A stretch of DNA of 64,000 bases. Origin: DATAYA01 sp963754235. GTDB lineage: Bacteria; Pseudomonadota; Alphaproteobacteria; Acetobacterales; Acetobacteraceae. The first letter of the stretch is position 1, and each line of letters begins with the position of its first letter. The notes under the pieces are model-generated. The model was not told where the DNA came from. It did not search any database and saw nothing but the letters and a program-made list of their open reading frames with translations. Both the position numbers and the translations under genes were made by a program. Location: contig CAVWFK010000018.1 of NCBI GenBank assembly GCA_963754235.1, positions 124,001 through 188,000 of the forward strand, given 5' to 3'. Below, in pieces: positions 26,699 through 35,608 of this stretch.

Positions 26699-27697
26699 AT
26701 GAACCCCGAAGGAGTGTTCCACGTCCACGTGGAGAACTCACACGCCCTGATGCCGGTATTCATCGTGCGGCCGGACCAGTACGAGCCGGCGCTGGCGCGA
26801 CACCCGGATATCGCGCGGCGGATCTGCACCACCTGGGGATACGACCAGGAGAATTGGGTGGAGAATGCGCGCACGGCGGATGCCATTATCACCTACCGCT
26901 TCCCAAAAGAGCGGCTGGCAAGCGATGCGCCGCACCTCAGACTGTTGCAGGTGCTGGGGGCGGGGGTGGACTACCTGCTGCCGCTCGACTGGCTGCCGCG
27001 CCACGTGGCGATGCTGACGAACAGCGGCGCGCATGTGCCGAAGGCCGCGCAATCTGCGCTGATGACGCTGCTGATGCTGAATGCACGGTTGCCGGAGTTG
27101 CTGGAGAGCCGGCGGCGACATCAGTGGAATCGTATCTTTACGACAACCCTGGCCGGCAAGGTGCTGCTGATCGTCGGCGTGGGCGCGATCGGCGGAGGTG
27201 CGGCCGAGTACGCCAAGGCCTTTGGCATGCGGGTACTGGGCATCAGGCGGAGCGGGGGCACGCATCCGGCCGTGGACGAAATGCACCCGCCGCAGGCGCT
27301 GCACGATCTGCTGCCCCGCGCCGACTTCGTGCTGGCAAATCTCGCGCTGACTCCCGAGACGCGCTTCGCCTTCGGTGCCCGGGAATTTGCGCTGATGAAG
27401 CCCGGGGCGGGATTCGTGAACATGTCGCGCGGCGGTCTCGTCGACCCGGCAGCGCTGGATTCGGCGCTGCGCGGCGGGCGTCTCGGCGGGGCGGTGATCG
27501 ACGTGACCTATCCGGAGCCACCCACCGCCGACTGGCCGTACTGGGATACGCCGAACCTGATCATCACGCCGCACGTACTCTCCGATGACATCGAGGAATA
27601 CGTGCCGCGAACGCTCGACCTCTTTTTCAACAATCTGCGGCGGCTCTTCGCCGGCGAGGCACTGACCAACGTGGTCGATCGCGAGCGGCAGTACTAG
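26699..27697 (+). CDS. D-2-hydroxyacid dehydrogenase family protein
   Basis: The 332-residue protein is an NAD(P)-dependent D-isomer-specific dehydrogenase. The Rossmann loop is VGVGAIGGGAAEYAKAFG with RRS where the cofactor ribose binds. LANLALTPETR and FVNMSRGGLVDPAAL are the usual substrate/cofactor segments (conserved Arg and Glu region), and IITPHVLSDDIEEY holds the catalytic His. It starts nine bases after the oxygenase stop and ends two bases before the RidA-type gene, so it belongs to one operon with them. It would oxidise or reduce a 2-hydroxy/2-oxo acid, perhaps one released by the oxygenase (inference). Confidence 0.9.
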   Translation: MNPEGVFHVHVENSHALMPVFIVRPDQYEPALARHPDIARRICTTWGYDQENWVENARTADAIITYRFPKERLASDAPHLRLLQVLGAGVDYLLPLDWLPRHVAMLTNSGAHVPKAAQSALMTLLMLNARLPELLESRRRHQWNRIFTTTLAGKVLLIVGVGAIGGGAAEYAKAFGMRVLGIRRSGGTHPAVDEMHPPQALHDLLPRADFVLANLALTPETRFAFGAREFALMKPGAGFVNMSRGGLVDPAALDSALRGGRLGGAVIDVTYPEPPTADWPYWDTPNLIITPHVLSDDIEEYVPRTLDLFFNNLRRLFAGEALTNVVDRERQY

Positions 27698-27698
27698 G

Positions 27699-28928
27699 AT
27701 GGCCGGGTTTGTCCATCGCCTGTTGGAGACCCCGGGCGGCACACCCACGTGGCGCCACGGATGCGGGGCGTCGAGAGCCGATCGGCTGATCTTCGTTGAA
27801 GGCCAGCACGATTTGGAGACATCGGGCGGCATCCGCAATCCCGGGCGCGCCCTGCTCCAGGCAGATGCGGCGATGGCGGGCGTGCGGCGTGCGGTGGAGT
27901 CCGTCGGCGGCCGCTTTGAGGACGTCGTGAAGCTCGTCGTCTTTCACGCGCTCGCAAGCGAGGAGGATGAGGCGGAGCTGCTGCGGCGTCTCCGCGCGCG
28001 GGTTGCGGGCGAGATACCGCCCGTGCTGTCACTCGTGGCACTGCCGCGCCTCTGGCATCCCGATATGAGCGTGCTGGTGAAAGCGCTGGCGGTGGACAAC
28101 GCCGATGGCGCCGCACCGCGCCGCGTCGGTGAGCCGGCCGGACACTGGGCGTGGCCGGCCGGGGCGAGGTTCAGCCACGGGATCCGGTGCGGCGAGTTTG
28201 CCTTCGTCTCGGCGCAATCCGCGAAAGACGGGTCGGCGCGGGTGCAGCACGCGGACGACATCGTCGCGCAGGCGAAGCTCACTATCGCCAACATCGCGCG
28301 CGTGCTGGAGTCGATGGGCTGCGACCTTGATGACGTGGTGAAGCTGAACACCTGGTATTTCGGCGCCGGCACGGATGCGGACTGGCGGCGTGCCGCGGAG
28401 GTACGGAGCAGCGCGTTCCGCTTCCCAGGCCCCGGCGCCACCGGCGTGCCGGTGCCGCGGCGCTACCCGGACGGCGCACAAATCCGGCAGGAATGCTGGG
28501 CCTTGCGCGGCACGGACGGGGCGCGACTGCCGCGCGCTCTCTCCTGGCCGCTGGGGCACTGGGAATGGCCCATCCGCGTCTCATTCCAGCAGGGAATCCG
28601 TGTCGGCCGCATGATCTTCCTCGGCGGACAGTACTCGATGGACGAGCGCGGATTAGCCGTCGCGCCGGAGGACATGGCGGCGCAAATCGACAACACGCTG
28701 GAATTCATCCGCCGCATCCTGGTCGGATTCGGTGCGGGACTTCACGACCTGATGGAGGTCACCGCGTTCTACAAGCACGCGAGCGCGCCAGAGGCGCCGC
28801 CGCTGCACGGGTGGCGCTTCGGCGCCCAGCCGGTGCCGCTGACCCAGGTGCCACTCGGGACGATGGGGCTGGAGGGGGTGACGATCGAAATCGAGGGATA
28901 TGCGGTGTTGCCGGAGGGCGCGCCATGA
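27699..28928 (+). CDS. Triple-domain RidA (YjgF/UK114) family protein
   Basis: Three RidA-like units can be traced in 409 residues: about 15-135 (ADRLIFVEGQHDL ... PALSLVALPRLW-like end), 145-275 (CGEFAFVSAQSAKDG ... LDDVVKLNTWYFG) and 285-405 (VGRMIFLGGQYSMDERG ... VTIEIEGYAVLP). RidA proteins hydrolyse reactive enamines/imines and form homotrimers; a single chain with three units could fold as a covalent trimer. The Arg that anchors the substrate carboxylate in active RidA is not evident in units 1 and 3 (the third reads PLGTMG), so at most one site may be canonical. It overlaps the GntR gene by four bases. No standard name is known to me for this arrangement. Confidence 0.8.
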   Translation: MAGFVHRLLETPGGTPTWRHGCGASRADRLIFVEGQHDLETSGGIRNPGRALLQADAAMAGVRRAVESVGGRFEDVVKLVVFHALASEEDEAELLRRLRARVAGEIPPVLSLVALPRLWHPDMSVLVKALAVDNADGAAPRRVGEPAGHWAWPAGARFSHGIRCGEFAFVSAQSAKDGSARVQHADDIVAQAKLTIANIARVLESMGCDLDDVVKLNTWYFGAGTDADWRRAAEVRSSAFRFPGPGATGVPVPRRYPDGAQIRQECWALRGTDGARLPRALSWPLGHWEWPIRVSFQQGIRVGRMIFLGGQYSMDERGLAVAPEDMAAQIDNTLEFIRRILVGFGAGLHDLMEVTAFYKHASAPEAPPLHGWRFGAQPVPLTQVPLGTMGLEGVTIEIEGYAVLPEGAP

Positions 28929-29605
28929 GCGCCGCCTGGGAGCGGGGCGAGGCGGGCGCGGCGGGCGCCGCGTATCGCGAGATCAAGCGGCGGATCGTGA
29001 ATCTCGAGTACCGGCCGACGGAGAAGCTCTCGGAGGCGCGGCTCGCTGCCGAGCTGCCCTTCGGGCGTTCGCCGATCCGCACGGCGTTGGCGCAGCTGCG
29101 TACCGAGCGCTGGGTCGACGTCTCGCCGCAGAGCGGAACCTTCGTCAGGGCGCTGACCGATCGCGACGTCCGGAACGTGACCGAGCTGCGCGAGATGCTG
29201 GAGGTGCATTGCGCGCGTACTGCGGCGCGGAATCTCGGCGAGGCGGAGATGAAGTCGCTGCGGGATGCATTCCGCATCTTCGGGCCGGCCGCGGCGTCCG
29301 GCGGCGTCGAGGCGTTCATCGAGCTGGACACGCGGCTGCACTCGGCGCTCTACCGCGTAGCGGGAAACGAGCTGATTGCAGGCATCCTGCTCGATCTGCG
29401 CGACAAGGTGCAATGGATCCGGCGGGCCTGTGCCGTCTCCACCGAGCGGGTGCAGGAGGGATTCGCGGAACTCGAGCAGATTTTTGCGGCGCTGGAGGCG
29501 CGGGACGCAGAGGCGGCCGGCACACGGATGGCGCGGCATATCGACAACGCAGCGGCGTTCTGCCGGACCGTCGAGCAGGGCACGGCGGCGCTTGGGGTGG
29601 CCTGA
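28925..29605 (+). CDS. GntR-family regulator, FCD (FadR-like) subgroup
   Basis: This 226-residue protein has a winged helix at about residues 13-75 (AYREIKRRIVNLEYRPTEKL, then GRSPIRTALAQLRTERWVDV and the wing QSGTFVRAL). The all-helical FCD ligand domain spans about 88-215, with its metal-binding pattern in ELREMLEVHCARTAA, ELDTRLHSALYRVAGNE and MARHIDNAAAF. The ATG overlaps the RidA-gene stop and its stop overlaps the reductase start, so it is translated with the catabolic genes. It probably controls this operon through the candidate site at 25454-25463. Confidence 0.9.
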   Translation: MSAAWERGEAGAAGAAYREIKRRIVNLEYRPTEKLSEARLAAELPFGRSPIRTALAQLRTERWVDVSPQSGTFVRALTDRDVRNVTELREMLEVHCARTAARNLGEAEMKSLRDAFRIFGPAAASGGVEAFIELDTRLHSALYRVAGNELIAGILLDLRDKVQWIRRACAVSTERVQEGFAELEQIFAALEARDAEAAGTRMARHIDNAAAFCRTVEQGTAALGVA

Positions 29606-30565
29606 TGACCGGCATTGGCCGAGGCGAGTTGCGGCGCGTTCGGGTAGCGGCCATTCGACAGGTGGCAAGGAGTGTGCGGGCATTTGAGCTTGTGGCGGCG
29701 GACGGACGGGCACTGGCCCCCTTCACGCCGGGCGCGCATCTCGATGTGCAGGTGCCGACAGGGCTGGTCCGGCAGTATTCGCTGTGCGGTGAACCGCGGG
29801 ACACCGCGCGCTACATGATCGCGGTCAAGCGCGAGATACCAGGGCGCGGCGGCTCGGTCAGCATGCACGATGATGTGGAGGAGGGTAGCATCCTCGCAGT
29901 TTCCGGGCCGCGGAACAATTTTCCGCTCGCCGCAGCGGCGCGGCGGAGCGTGTTGATTGCCGGCGGCATCGGGGTGACGCCGATCGTCGCGATGGTGCGG
30001 GCGCTGGCGACCGACGAGCAGAACTGGGAGCTGCACTACTGCGCGCGATCCGAACCGGATGCCGCATTCCACCACGAGCTGCGCGCGCTCGGGCCGGAGC
30101 GGGTGCGGACCTATTTCAGCGAAGCGCCGATCCTCGACGTGGCGGCGCTGCTGCGCGACCAGCCGGACGGAACGCATGTCTATTGCTGCGGTCCGGCCGG
30201 GCTGATGGAGGCGGTTGCGGCGGCAACGGTACACTGGAGACCGGGCTGCGTGCATTTCGAGTGGTTCACGGCGCCGGAGCAGGAAGCGGAAACCGCCGCA
30301 TCGTTCGAGGTGGAACTCGCGCAGAGCCGGAGGGTGCTTGTCGTGCCGGAGGACCGGTCGGTCCTGGAGGTGCTGCGGGCGAATGGCGTCGCGGTGCCAA
30401 GTTCCTGCGAGGAAGGGGTGTGCGGGACCTGCGAGACGGCGGGTACTGGCGGGCGAGGTAGAGCACCGGGACAGGCTTCTCTCGCCCGCGGAGCGGGGGG
30501 CGAGCCGGACGATGATGATCTGCGTGTCGCGTGCGCGATCCGAGCGACTGGTACTGGACTTGTGA
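29605..30565 (+). pseudogene. Phthalate-dioxygenase-reductase type oxidoreductase, interrupted by a +1 frameshift
   Basis: The first frame encodes the flavin domain (FTPGAHLDVQVPTG, RQYSLCG), the NAD domain (VLIAGGIGVTPIVAMVRAL, YCCGPAGLMEAV) and the start of the C-terminal plant-type ferredoxin (SSCEEGVCGTCETA). After 30440 the next frame continues as VLAGEVEHRDRLLSPAERG and MMICVSRARSERLVLDL, giving the last cluster Cys (CVSRA), and stops at 30565. Dropping one G from GGG (30441-30443) restores about 319 residues, the family length. The domain order FMN-NAD-[2Fe-2S] is that of VanB-like reductases. It is the natural electron donor for the Rieske oxygenase upstream. Confidence 0.88.
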
Positions 30566-30566
30566 G

Positions 30567-31307
30567 ATGTGGGACTGGGCGGCTTTCCTCCACTACTTGC
30601 ACAGTTGGTACCTGATCCGCGGGGCGGGGGTGACGCTCGGGCTTTCGGTCGCGGCGATGGCCGTGGGACTTTGCTGCGGCCTTATTGCTGCGATCATGCG
30701 GAGGTCCAGCAATCCGGTCGTGAGTCGCGCAGCAAAAACGTACATCTGGGCGATGCGTGGCACACCAGTGCTGGTGCAGCTCATCATCATCTATACCGGC
30801 CTGCCGCAGATCGGCATCAAGATCGGGGTGATACCGTCCGCCATCCTCGGTCTCGGCATCAACGAAGGGGCCTACCTTGCGGAAGTCATCCGCGCCGGGA
30901 TTATGGCGGTGCCGAAAGGGCAGTTCGAGGCGGCAAGCGCGCTTGGGCTCTCGCGCTACCGCACGATGTGGCTCATCGTGCTGCCGCAGGCGCTGCGCAT
31001 CGTAATCCCGCCAATCGGGAACAGCTTCAACGGGCTTATGAAGACCACTTCGCTTGCCTCGGTGATTTCGATGGACGAACTGCTCCGGCGCACGGAGATG
31101 CTGATCCAGGTGCAGTTCCGGGTGCTGGAGATTTTCATGGTGGCGGCGCTCTATTATCTGGTTTTGACGACGGTCTGGGGCTTCATTCAGCAATGGATCG
31201 AGCGGCGGCTGTCGCGCGGTGGTGCGGATGCGGGGCCGGTCGGGAAAACCGCAGTTTCGGCGGTGCAGGCGGCTGCGTTGTCACATGACGCAGTATTGAG
31301 GGGGTAA
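30567..31307 (+). CDS. Polar amino acid-type ABC transporter permease (HisM/GlnP-like)
   Basis: The 246-residue membrane protein has about five hydrophobic segments. The start of the permease domain is GAGVTLGLSVAAMAVGL, followed by the family pattern MRGTPVLVQLIIIY and GAYLAEVIRAGIMAVPKGQ. The EAA loop EAASALGLSRYRTMWLIVLP contacts the ATPase. The ATG at 30567 comes one base after the reductase stop and fits the family N-terminus; the open frame to 30531 overlaps the reductase. Its binding-protein partner is probably the gene at 22342-23205. No ATPase is encoded nearby, so a shared one elsewhere is needed. Confidence 0.9.
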   Translation: MWDWAAFLHYLHSWYLIRGAGVTLGLSVAAMAVGLCCGLIAAIMRRSSNPVVSRAAKTYIWAMRGTPVLVQLIIIYTGLPQIGIKIGVIPSAILGLGINEGAYLAEVIRAGIMAVPKGQFEAASALGLSRYRTMWLIVLPQALRIVIPPIGNSFNGLMKTTSLASVISMDELLRRTEMLIQVQFRVLEIFMVAALYYLVLTTVWGFIQQWIERRLSRGGADAGPVGKTAVSAVQAAALSHDAVLRG

Positions 31308-31340
31308 GCCCCGGCGCTGCGGCGTTCCCCGTTGGTTATC

Positions 31341-32195
31341 CTACACCGCGGGCCGGGAGCCCCCATACGCCTCGCTGGGAGCAAGACTGCTGTTGCGGAA
31401 GATGGTCTTCGCGCGACGGCCGATCGTCTCTTCCCAGGCGGCGCGGGCACGAGGCGAAAACTCGGCGTCAGGACGCGGGTCCTCGTCGAAATTTCTATGC
31501 ACGTCGACGCCGCGGACGAGCATCGCGGATTCGCGCTGTGGGCCAGGGTACCGGGCATGGGTCGGCATCATCTCGACGAGCAGCATGATGCGGCGGTCGG
31601 TCCCGTTGTTCGGGCCGGAGCAGTGCACGACCTTGGTGTTGATCAGCGCCATCTGGCCGGGCTTCAGCGCGAGATCGACAGCGTTCGACGTATCGAGCGG
31701 TGCGGTGATCGACTGGCCGCGGGCAAGGATACTGTTCGGGTCCTCGGAATCCTGGTGCGGCAGGGCGCCCCATCGGTGAGAGCCCGGGATCACGCGCAGG
31801 CAGCCCTCGCGCGGGCCGCATTCCGAGAGCGCGAGCGGGCCGAAAATCAGGATGGGCTCGACGCCGAAATAGGCTGAGTCCTGATGCCAACCGGCCACGG
31901 TCTGGCCGTCCGGCTTCTTGATGCGCCAAGCCATGCTCCAGCAGAGGATATCGGGGCCGAGGATGTCGTCGAACGTGTCGAGGATACGCCGGTGCTCGGC
32001 AAGCTCCACCACCCACGGACAGAGAAGGTGGGACTTGCTCTTCAGTTTCTTGACGTGTTCGGGATAGCGGGCCTCGAAACCCTCCAGGTGGCCGCGGTAG
32101 CGGCGCACCTCCTCCTCGGTGAGCACTTGGATAGGATCAGTATAGCCCTGGGCATCGAACTTCTCGACCTGCTCCTGGCTGAGGATCTTGGGCAT
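31341..32195 (-). CDS. Phytanoyl-CoA dioxygenase (PhyH) family Fe(II)/2-oxoglutarate oxygenase
   Basis: This 284-residue protein has the facial triad HxD in GWHQDSAYFG (about residues 102-104) and the distal His in VVHCSGPNNGTDRRI, with the Arg that binds 2-oxoglutarate shortly after. CLRVIPGSHRWG lies between, a typical PhyH strand. Such enzymes hydroxylate small molecules or acyl-CoAs in the cytoplasm. It converges with the permease gene (33 bases between) and diverges from the PLP-enzyme gene over a 244-base gap in which no other gene was seen. Confidence 0.9.
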   Translation of the reverse strand: MPKILSQEQVEKFDAQGYTDPIQVLTEEEVRRYRGHLEGFEARYPEHVKKLKSKSHLLCPWVVELAEHRRILDTFDDILGPDILCWSMAWRIKKPDGQTVAGWHQDSAYFGVEPILIFGPLALSECGPREGCLRVIPGSHRWGALPHQDSEDPNSILARGQSITAPLDTSNAVDLALKPGQMALINTKVVHCSGPNNGTDRRIMLLVEMMPTHARYPGPQRESAMLVRGVDVHRNFDEDPRPDAEFSPRARAAWEETIGRRAKTIFRNSSLAPSEAYGGSRPAV

Positions 32196-32439
32196 GATCT
32201 TTCCTTTGCGGCGCCGCGGTGCGGGTCCCGTAGCTCGGGGTCCGGTGGGGGTCGCATCGATGTTGCTCTAACATTATACCTTCCGTCATCAACGTCGTCA
32301 ATCGCGCGAAATTGAAGGAGGGTGGCGCCGGAGAAGAAACTCGTGGCAAATCTTTCCCGTACTGGTAATAGCACGAAACCAAAGGGTGACGAGATGACAG
32401 ATTGGGCATTCGGGCGAGCTCCGAAATTGGGCCATTAGC

Positions 32440-33945
32440 GTGCCGACGAACCCCTTTGATTTTCCGACCGGTGTCGAGGATGCCGAGGTACGCCGGCGCG
32501 CGCTGAAGCTGCTCGGTGAGAGCCGCGTGCGTCTGCCGACATTCGCCGAACTTGCAGCGCCGCAAGCAACGCCGGAGGCGATCCGCGTCGAGCTCGCCGA
32601 GGTCGATCCCGACGATCCTCATCCCCACAATCTGTATCGCGTCAATTGGTTCAATGATCCGTCGCGTCGACGCCAGGTTCCGATCCCGGTGCATGTCGAG
32701 TTGCCGGAGGCGTTGACGGGCGTGAAGGCACGTATCGTGGTGGCCCTCGGAGCATTGTTCCCGATGATCGGCGCGCACAAAGTGCTTGCCGCCTACGCAT
32801 GCTTGGCACCGCGCCTCGTTTGCGGCCGCTTCGATCCCACGCGACAACGGGCCGTCTGGCCTTCGACCGGCAATTATTGCCGGGGCGGCGTGGCGGTGTC
32901 GCGCATCCTCGGCTGTCGCGCGGTGGCGGTCCTGCCGGAGGGCATGAGCCAGGAGCGGTTCGATTGGTTGTCGCGCTGGGTGACCGAGCCGCAAGATATC
33001 GTCCGCACACCCGGGACCGAGTCGAACGTCAAGGAAATCTACGACCGCTGCGCCGAGCTTCAGCGCGACCCTGAAAACGAGATCGTCAACCAGTTCAGCG
33101 AATTCGCGAACTATCTCGGCCACTGGCGTTGCACCGGCCCGGCACTCGGACGGATTTTCGAGTCCCTTGCGCGAACAGCGAAGCAGTTGCGGTTGGCGGC
33201 CTTCGTGTCGGCGAGCGGTTCGGCCGGCACGCTCGCGGCGGGCGACTATCTCAAGGAGAAACACGGCGCCAAGATCGCGGTCGTTGAGGCCGCCGAATGT
33301 CCGACGCTGCTCAGGAACGGCTATGGCGAGCACAACATCCAAGGCATTGGTGATAAGCACATCCCGCTCATCCACAACGTGAAGAACACGGACGCTGTGA
33401 TCGGCGTCTCCGATCGGGCGACCGACGGGCTCAATGCCGTATTCAACACCGAGGCGGGCAGAGCCTATCTGGCGCGACGTTTCGGGGTTGGAGAGGATGT
33501 TCTCAGTGCGTTGAAGTGGTTCGGGTTGTCGAGCATCGCCAATGTTCTGGGCGCAATCAAACTCGCGAAGCACTATGGCTTGGATTCCGATAGCGTCGTC
33601 CTGACGGTGGCGACGGATGGGGCCGGTCTCTATGCAAGCGAGGTGCGCCGTTACCTTGATCGGCGGCAGAATTCAGCGGAATTGTCCGGAGAGATGGCGG
33701 CCGAACTCGCGGGCATGCATCTCGCTGCCGCCGATACCGAAAATGTGCTGGAGGCAACCGATCGGGAGCGCGAACGCATCTTCAATCTTGGTTACTTTAC
33801 ATGGGTCGAGCAGCAGGGCATCACTCTCGCCGACTTCGACCGGCGCAAAAGCCAGTCCTTCTGGCGCGGCTTGCAGGACCTCGTCCCGCAATGGGATGAT
33901 ATGATCACGGCTTTCAACCGAGAGGCCGGCACGCATACTGTATAG
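32440..33945 (+). CDS. Fold-type II PLP-dependent protein (cysteine synthase/threonine synthase-like)
   Basis: The 501-residue protein contains the PLP-binding Lys in PMIGAHKVLAAYACL, the Asn-containing loop WPSTGNYCRGGVAVSRIL, and the phosphate-binding glycine loop SASGSAGTLAAGDYLKE. These mark the tryptophan-synthase-beta superfamily. It is about 150 residues longer than cysteine synthase, with an unusual N-terminus (about 1-95) and a C-terminal extension. The start is a GTG with no clear Shine-Dalgarno sequence; the next Met is well inside the fold. The substrate is unknown. The divergent PhyH gene is a possible partner. Confidence 0.8.
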   Translation: MPTNPFDFPTGVEDAEVRRRALKLLGESRVRLPTFAELAAPQATPEAIRVELAEVDPDDPHPHNLYRVNWFNDPSRRRQVPIPVHVELPEALTGVKARIVVALGALFPMIGAHKVLAAYACLAPRLVCGRFDPTRQRAVWPSTGNYCRGGVAVSRILGCRAVAVLPEGMSQERFDWLSRWVTEPQDIVRTPGTESNVKEIYDRCAELQRDPENEIVNQFSEFANYLGHWRCTGPALGRIFESLARTAKQLRLAAFVSASGSAGTLAAGDYLKEKHGAKIAVVEAAECPTLLRNGYGEHNIQGIGDKHIPLIHNVKNTDAVIGVSDRATDGLNAVFNTEAGRAYLARRFGVGEDVLSALKWFGLSSIANVLGAIKLAKHYGLDSDSVVLTVATDGAGLYASEVRRYLDRRQNSAELSGEMAAELAGMHLAAADTENVLEATDRERERIFNLGYFTWVEQQGITLADFDRRKSQSFWRGLQDLVPQWDDMITAFNREAGTHTV

Positions 33946-34001
33946 TGGGCGACGGCCGGATGCCGGGGTTCTCCAGCTAGTGTTCTGAGTTCGAAGTTCC
34001 T

Positions 34002-34089
34002 CGTCATTGCGAGGAGCGAAGCGACGAAGCAATCCACGGCGGTGCAGCGGGCGAGACCGCTGGATTGCTTCGCTTCGCTCGCAATGACG
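34002..34089. repeat. Palindromic intergenic element, copy 2
   Basis: CGTCATTGCGAGGAGCGAAG begins the element, and CTTCGCTTCGCTCGCAATGACG-type sequence ends it, with CAATCCA/TGGATTG pairing inside. It lies in the 184-base gap between converging genes, as copy 1 does. Confidence 0.85.
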
Positions 34090-34129
34090 ACGGCAGCGCA
34101 GATACAAGTCGCTTCATGGAAACGCTGTA

Positions 34130-34834
34130 CTAGATGCCTAGCAGGTCCCGAATGATCGACGGGTTTGCAAGATCCGTGGCGGCGACCTCGCTCACGAGCC
34201 GCCCCTTCCTCATCACCACGACGCGCTGCGCAAGCCGACCCACAAGTCCGAGATCCTGCTCGACCAGCAGGATCGCAAGGTTCTGCTTGCTCGACAGCAC
34301 CTCCAGGTGCTCGGCGATCTGCTCGACAATGGAGGGTTGGATGCCTTCGCTCGGCTCGTCGAGCAGAATGACCTTCGGCCGCCCGAGGAGGCAGCGCGCC
34401 AAAGCGAGGAGCTGCTGCTCGCCGCCGGAGAGTGCGCGACCCGGGCGCGCGAGCAGTGGGCCGAGCGGCCTGAACTGCTCGAGGATGGCCGGGATGTCGC
34501 TCGCGCCGGGGCGCGCCGCTTCGCCGATCCGAAGGTTTTCCAGCACGGTCAGATCGGGAAAGATCTGGCGGCCCTGCGGGACGTATCCAAGGCCAAGGCG
34601 CGCCCGCGCCGCGGTGGGCGCGCGCGTGATGTCGCTGTCGGAAAGGCGAATGCTTCCCGCCTTCACCGGAAGCTCGCCGAGCAGGGTCCGGAGCAGCGTG
34701 GTCTTGCCCATGCCATTGTGCCCGACGAGCCCAAGCACTTCGCCAGCCGCCAGCGAGAAGCTCACGCCGTCGAGGATCCGCATGCGGCCATAGCCGGCGG
34801 CGAGGCCATCAGCCTTGAGCGCGGGCAGAGCCAA
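34130..34834 (-). CDS. Urea/amide-type ABC transporter ATPase (UrtE/LivF-like)
   Basis: This 234-residue ATPase has Walker A VGHNGMGKTT, signature LSGGEQQLLALARCLL and Walker B VILLDEPSEGIQPSIVEQI, the last being the UrtE-like form. The start is taken as TTG 34834, giving LALPALKADGLAAGYG and a 26-base overlap with the preceding ATPase gene; the open frame beyond that lies inside the other gene. It ends the minus-strand importer operon that begins at 38749. Confidence 0.9.
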   Translation of the reverse strand: MALPALKADGLAAGYGRMRILDGVSFSLAAGEVLGLVGHNGMGKTTLLRTLLGELPVKAGSIRLSDSDITRAPTAARARLGLGYVPQGRQIFPDLTVLENLRIGEAARPGASDIPAILEQFRPLGPLLARPGRALSGGEQQLLALARCLLGRPKVILLDEPSEGIQPSIVEQIAEHLEVLSSKQNLAILLVEQDLGLVGRLAQRVVVMRKGRLVSEVAATDLANPSIIRDLLGI

Positions 34835-35591
34835 GATAGACCTCCCTGACCACGGCGTTGGCGAGCACCTTCTCCATCCGGTCCTCGACGAGGATACGTC
34901 CTTGATGAAAGACCGTGACGATGCCGGCGATCTCTTCGACAAATGGCATGTCGTGCTCGACCACGATGAGGGTGGTATGGCGGTTGACAGCGCGGAGCAG
35001 CGTGACCGTGCGCGCGACTTCGCCCGCGGCCATGCCGGCCGTCGGCTCGTCGAGCAGCATCAGCCTCGGCTTCTGCGCGATGACCATGCCGATCTCGACC
35101 CACTGCCGCTCACCATGCGAGAGCGCACCGACGTCGCGACGGGCGACGGGCGCGAGGTCGAGTTCGGCCAGCAAGCCGTCGGTCATCCGCGCAGCGGCGC
35201 GCGCGCCGTTCCGGCGGCGCGCGGCGATCCAGAAATGTTCGTAGACGCTGAGGCCCTCCCACACGCTCGGCACTTGATTCTTGATGCCGATGCCGAGCCG
35301 CGCGATCGCATGCTGCGGCAGCCCGGTGATCTCGCTCCCGTCGAAGAGGATGGCACCGCCGCTCGGCCGGATTTGGCCGGTGAGCATCTTGAAGAAGGTA
35401 CTCTTGCCGGCGCCGTTCGGACCGATAAGGCAGCGCAGCTCACCGCGGCGCAAGCAGAAGTCGACGCCGGCGACCGCATGGACCCCGCCGAACTCCTTGC
35501 TGATCCGTTGCGTCTCCAGCAAGATAAAGCCGCTGTCTTCACCGGAGCCTGCGCTCGGGAGCGCATCATCGGGTCGGGGCAAGGTTTGCAT
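34809..35591 (-). CDS. Urea/amide-type ABC transporter ATPase (UrtD/LivG-like)
   Basis: The 260-residue ATPase has Walker A IGPNGAGKST, signature LSHGERQWVEIGMVIAQ and Walker B LMLLDEPTAGM. The LSHGxRQW signature is typical of UrtD-like proteins. The first 25 residues are a poorly conserved leader before ISKEFGGVHAVAGVDF. It lies 17 bases after the LivM-type permease gene. With the next ATPase it powers import by the permeases at 35609-37446. Confidence 0.92.
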   Translation of the reverse strand: MQTLPRPDDALPSAGSGEDSGFILLETQRISKEFGGVHAVAGVDFCLRRGELRCLIGPNGAGKSTFFKMLTGQIRPSGGAILFDGSEITGLPQHAIARLGIGIKNQVPSVWEGLSVYEHFWIAARRRNGARAAARMTDGLLAELDLAPVARRDVGALSHGERQWVEIGMVIAQKPRLMLLDEPTAGMAAGEVARTVTLLRAVNRHTTLIVVEHDMPFVEEIAGIVTVFHQGRILVEDRMEKVLANAVVREVYLGSARAQG

Positions 35592-35608
35592 TTCGACCGG
35601 CTACGGCC

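Noticed and set aside
20994..30447. Programmed ribosomal frameshifting in three genes
   Set aside because: The shared motif is on different strands relative to the coding direction, and no slippery heptamer or stop-codon arrangement common to the three was found.
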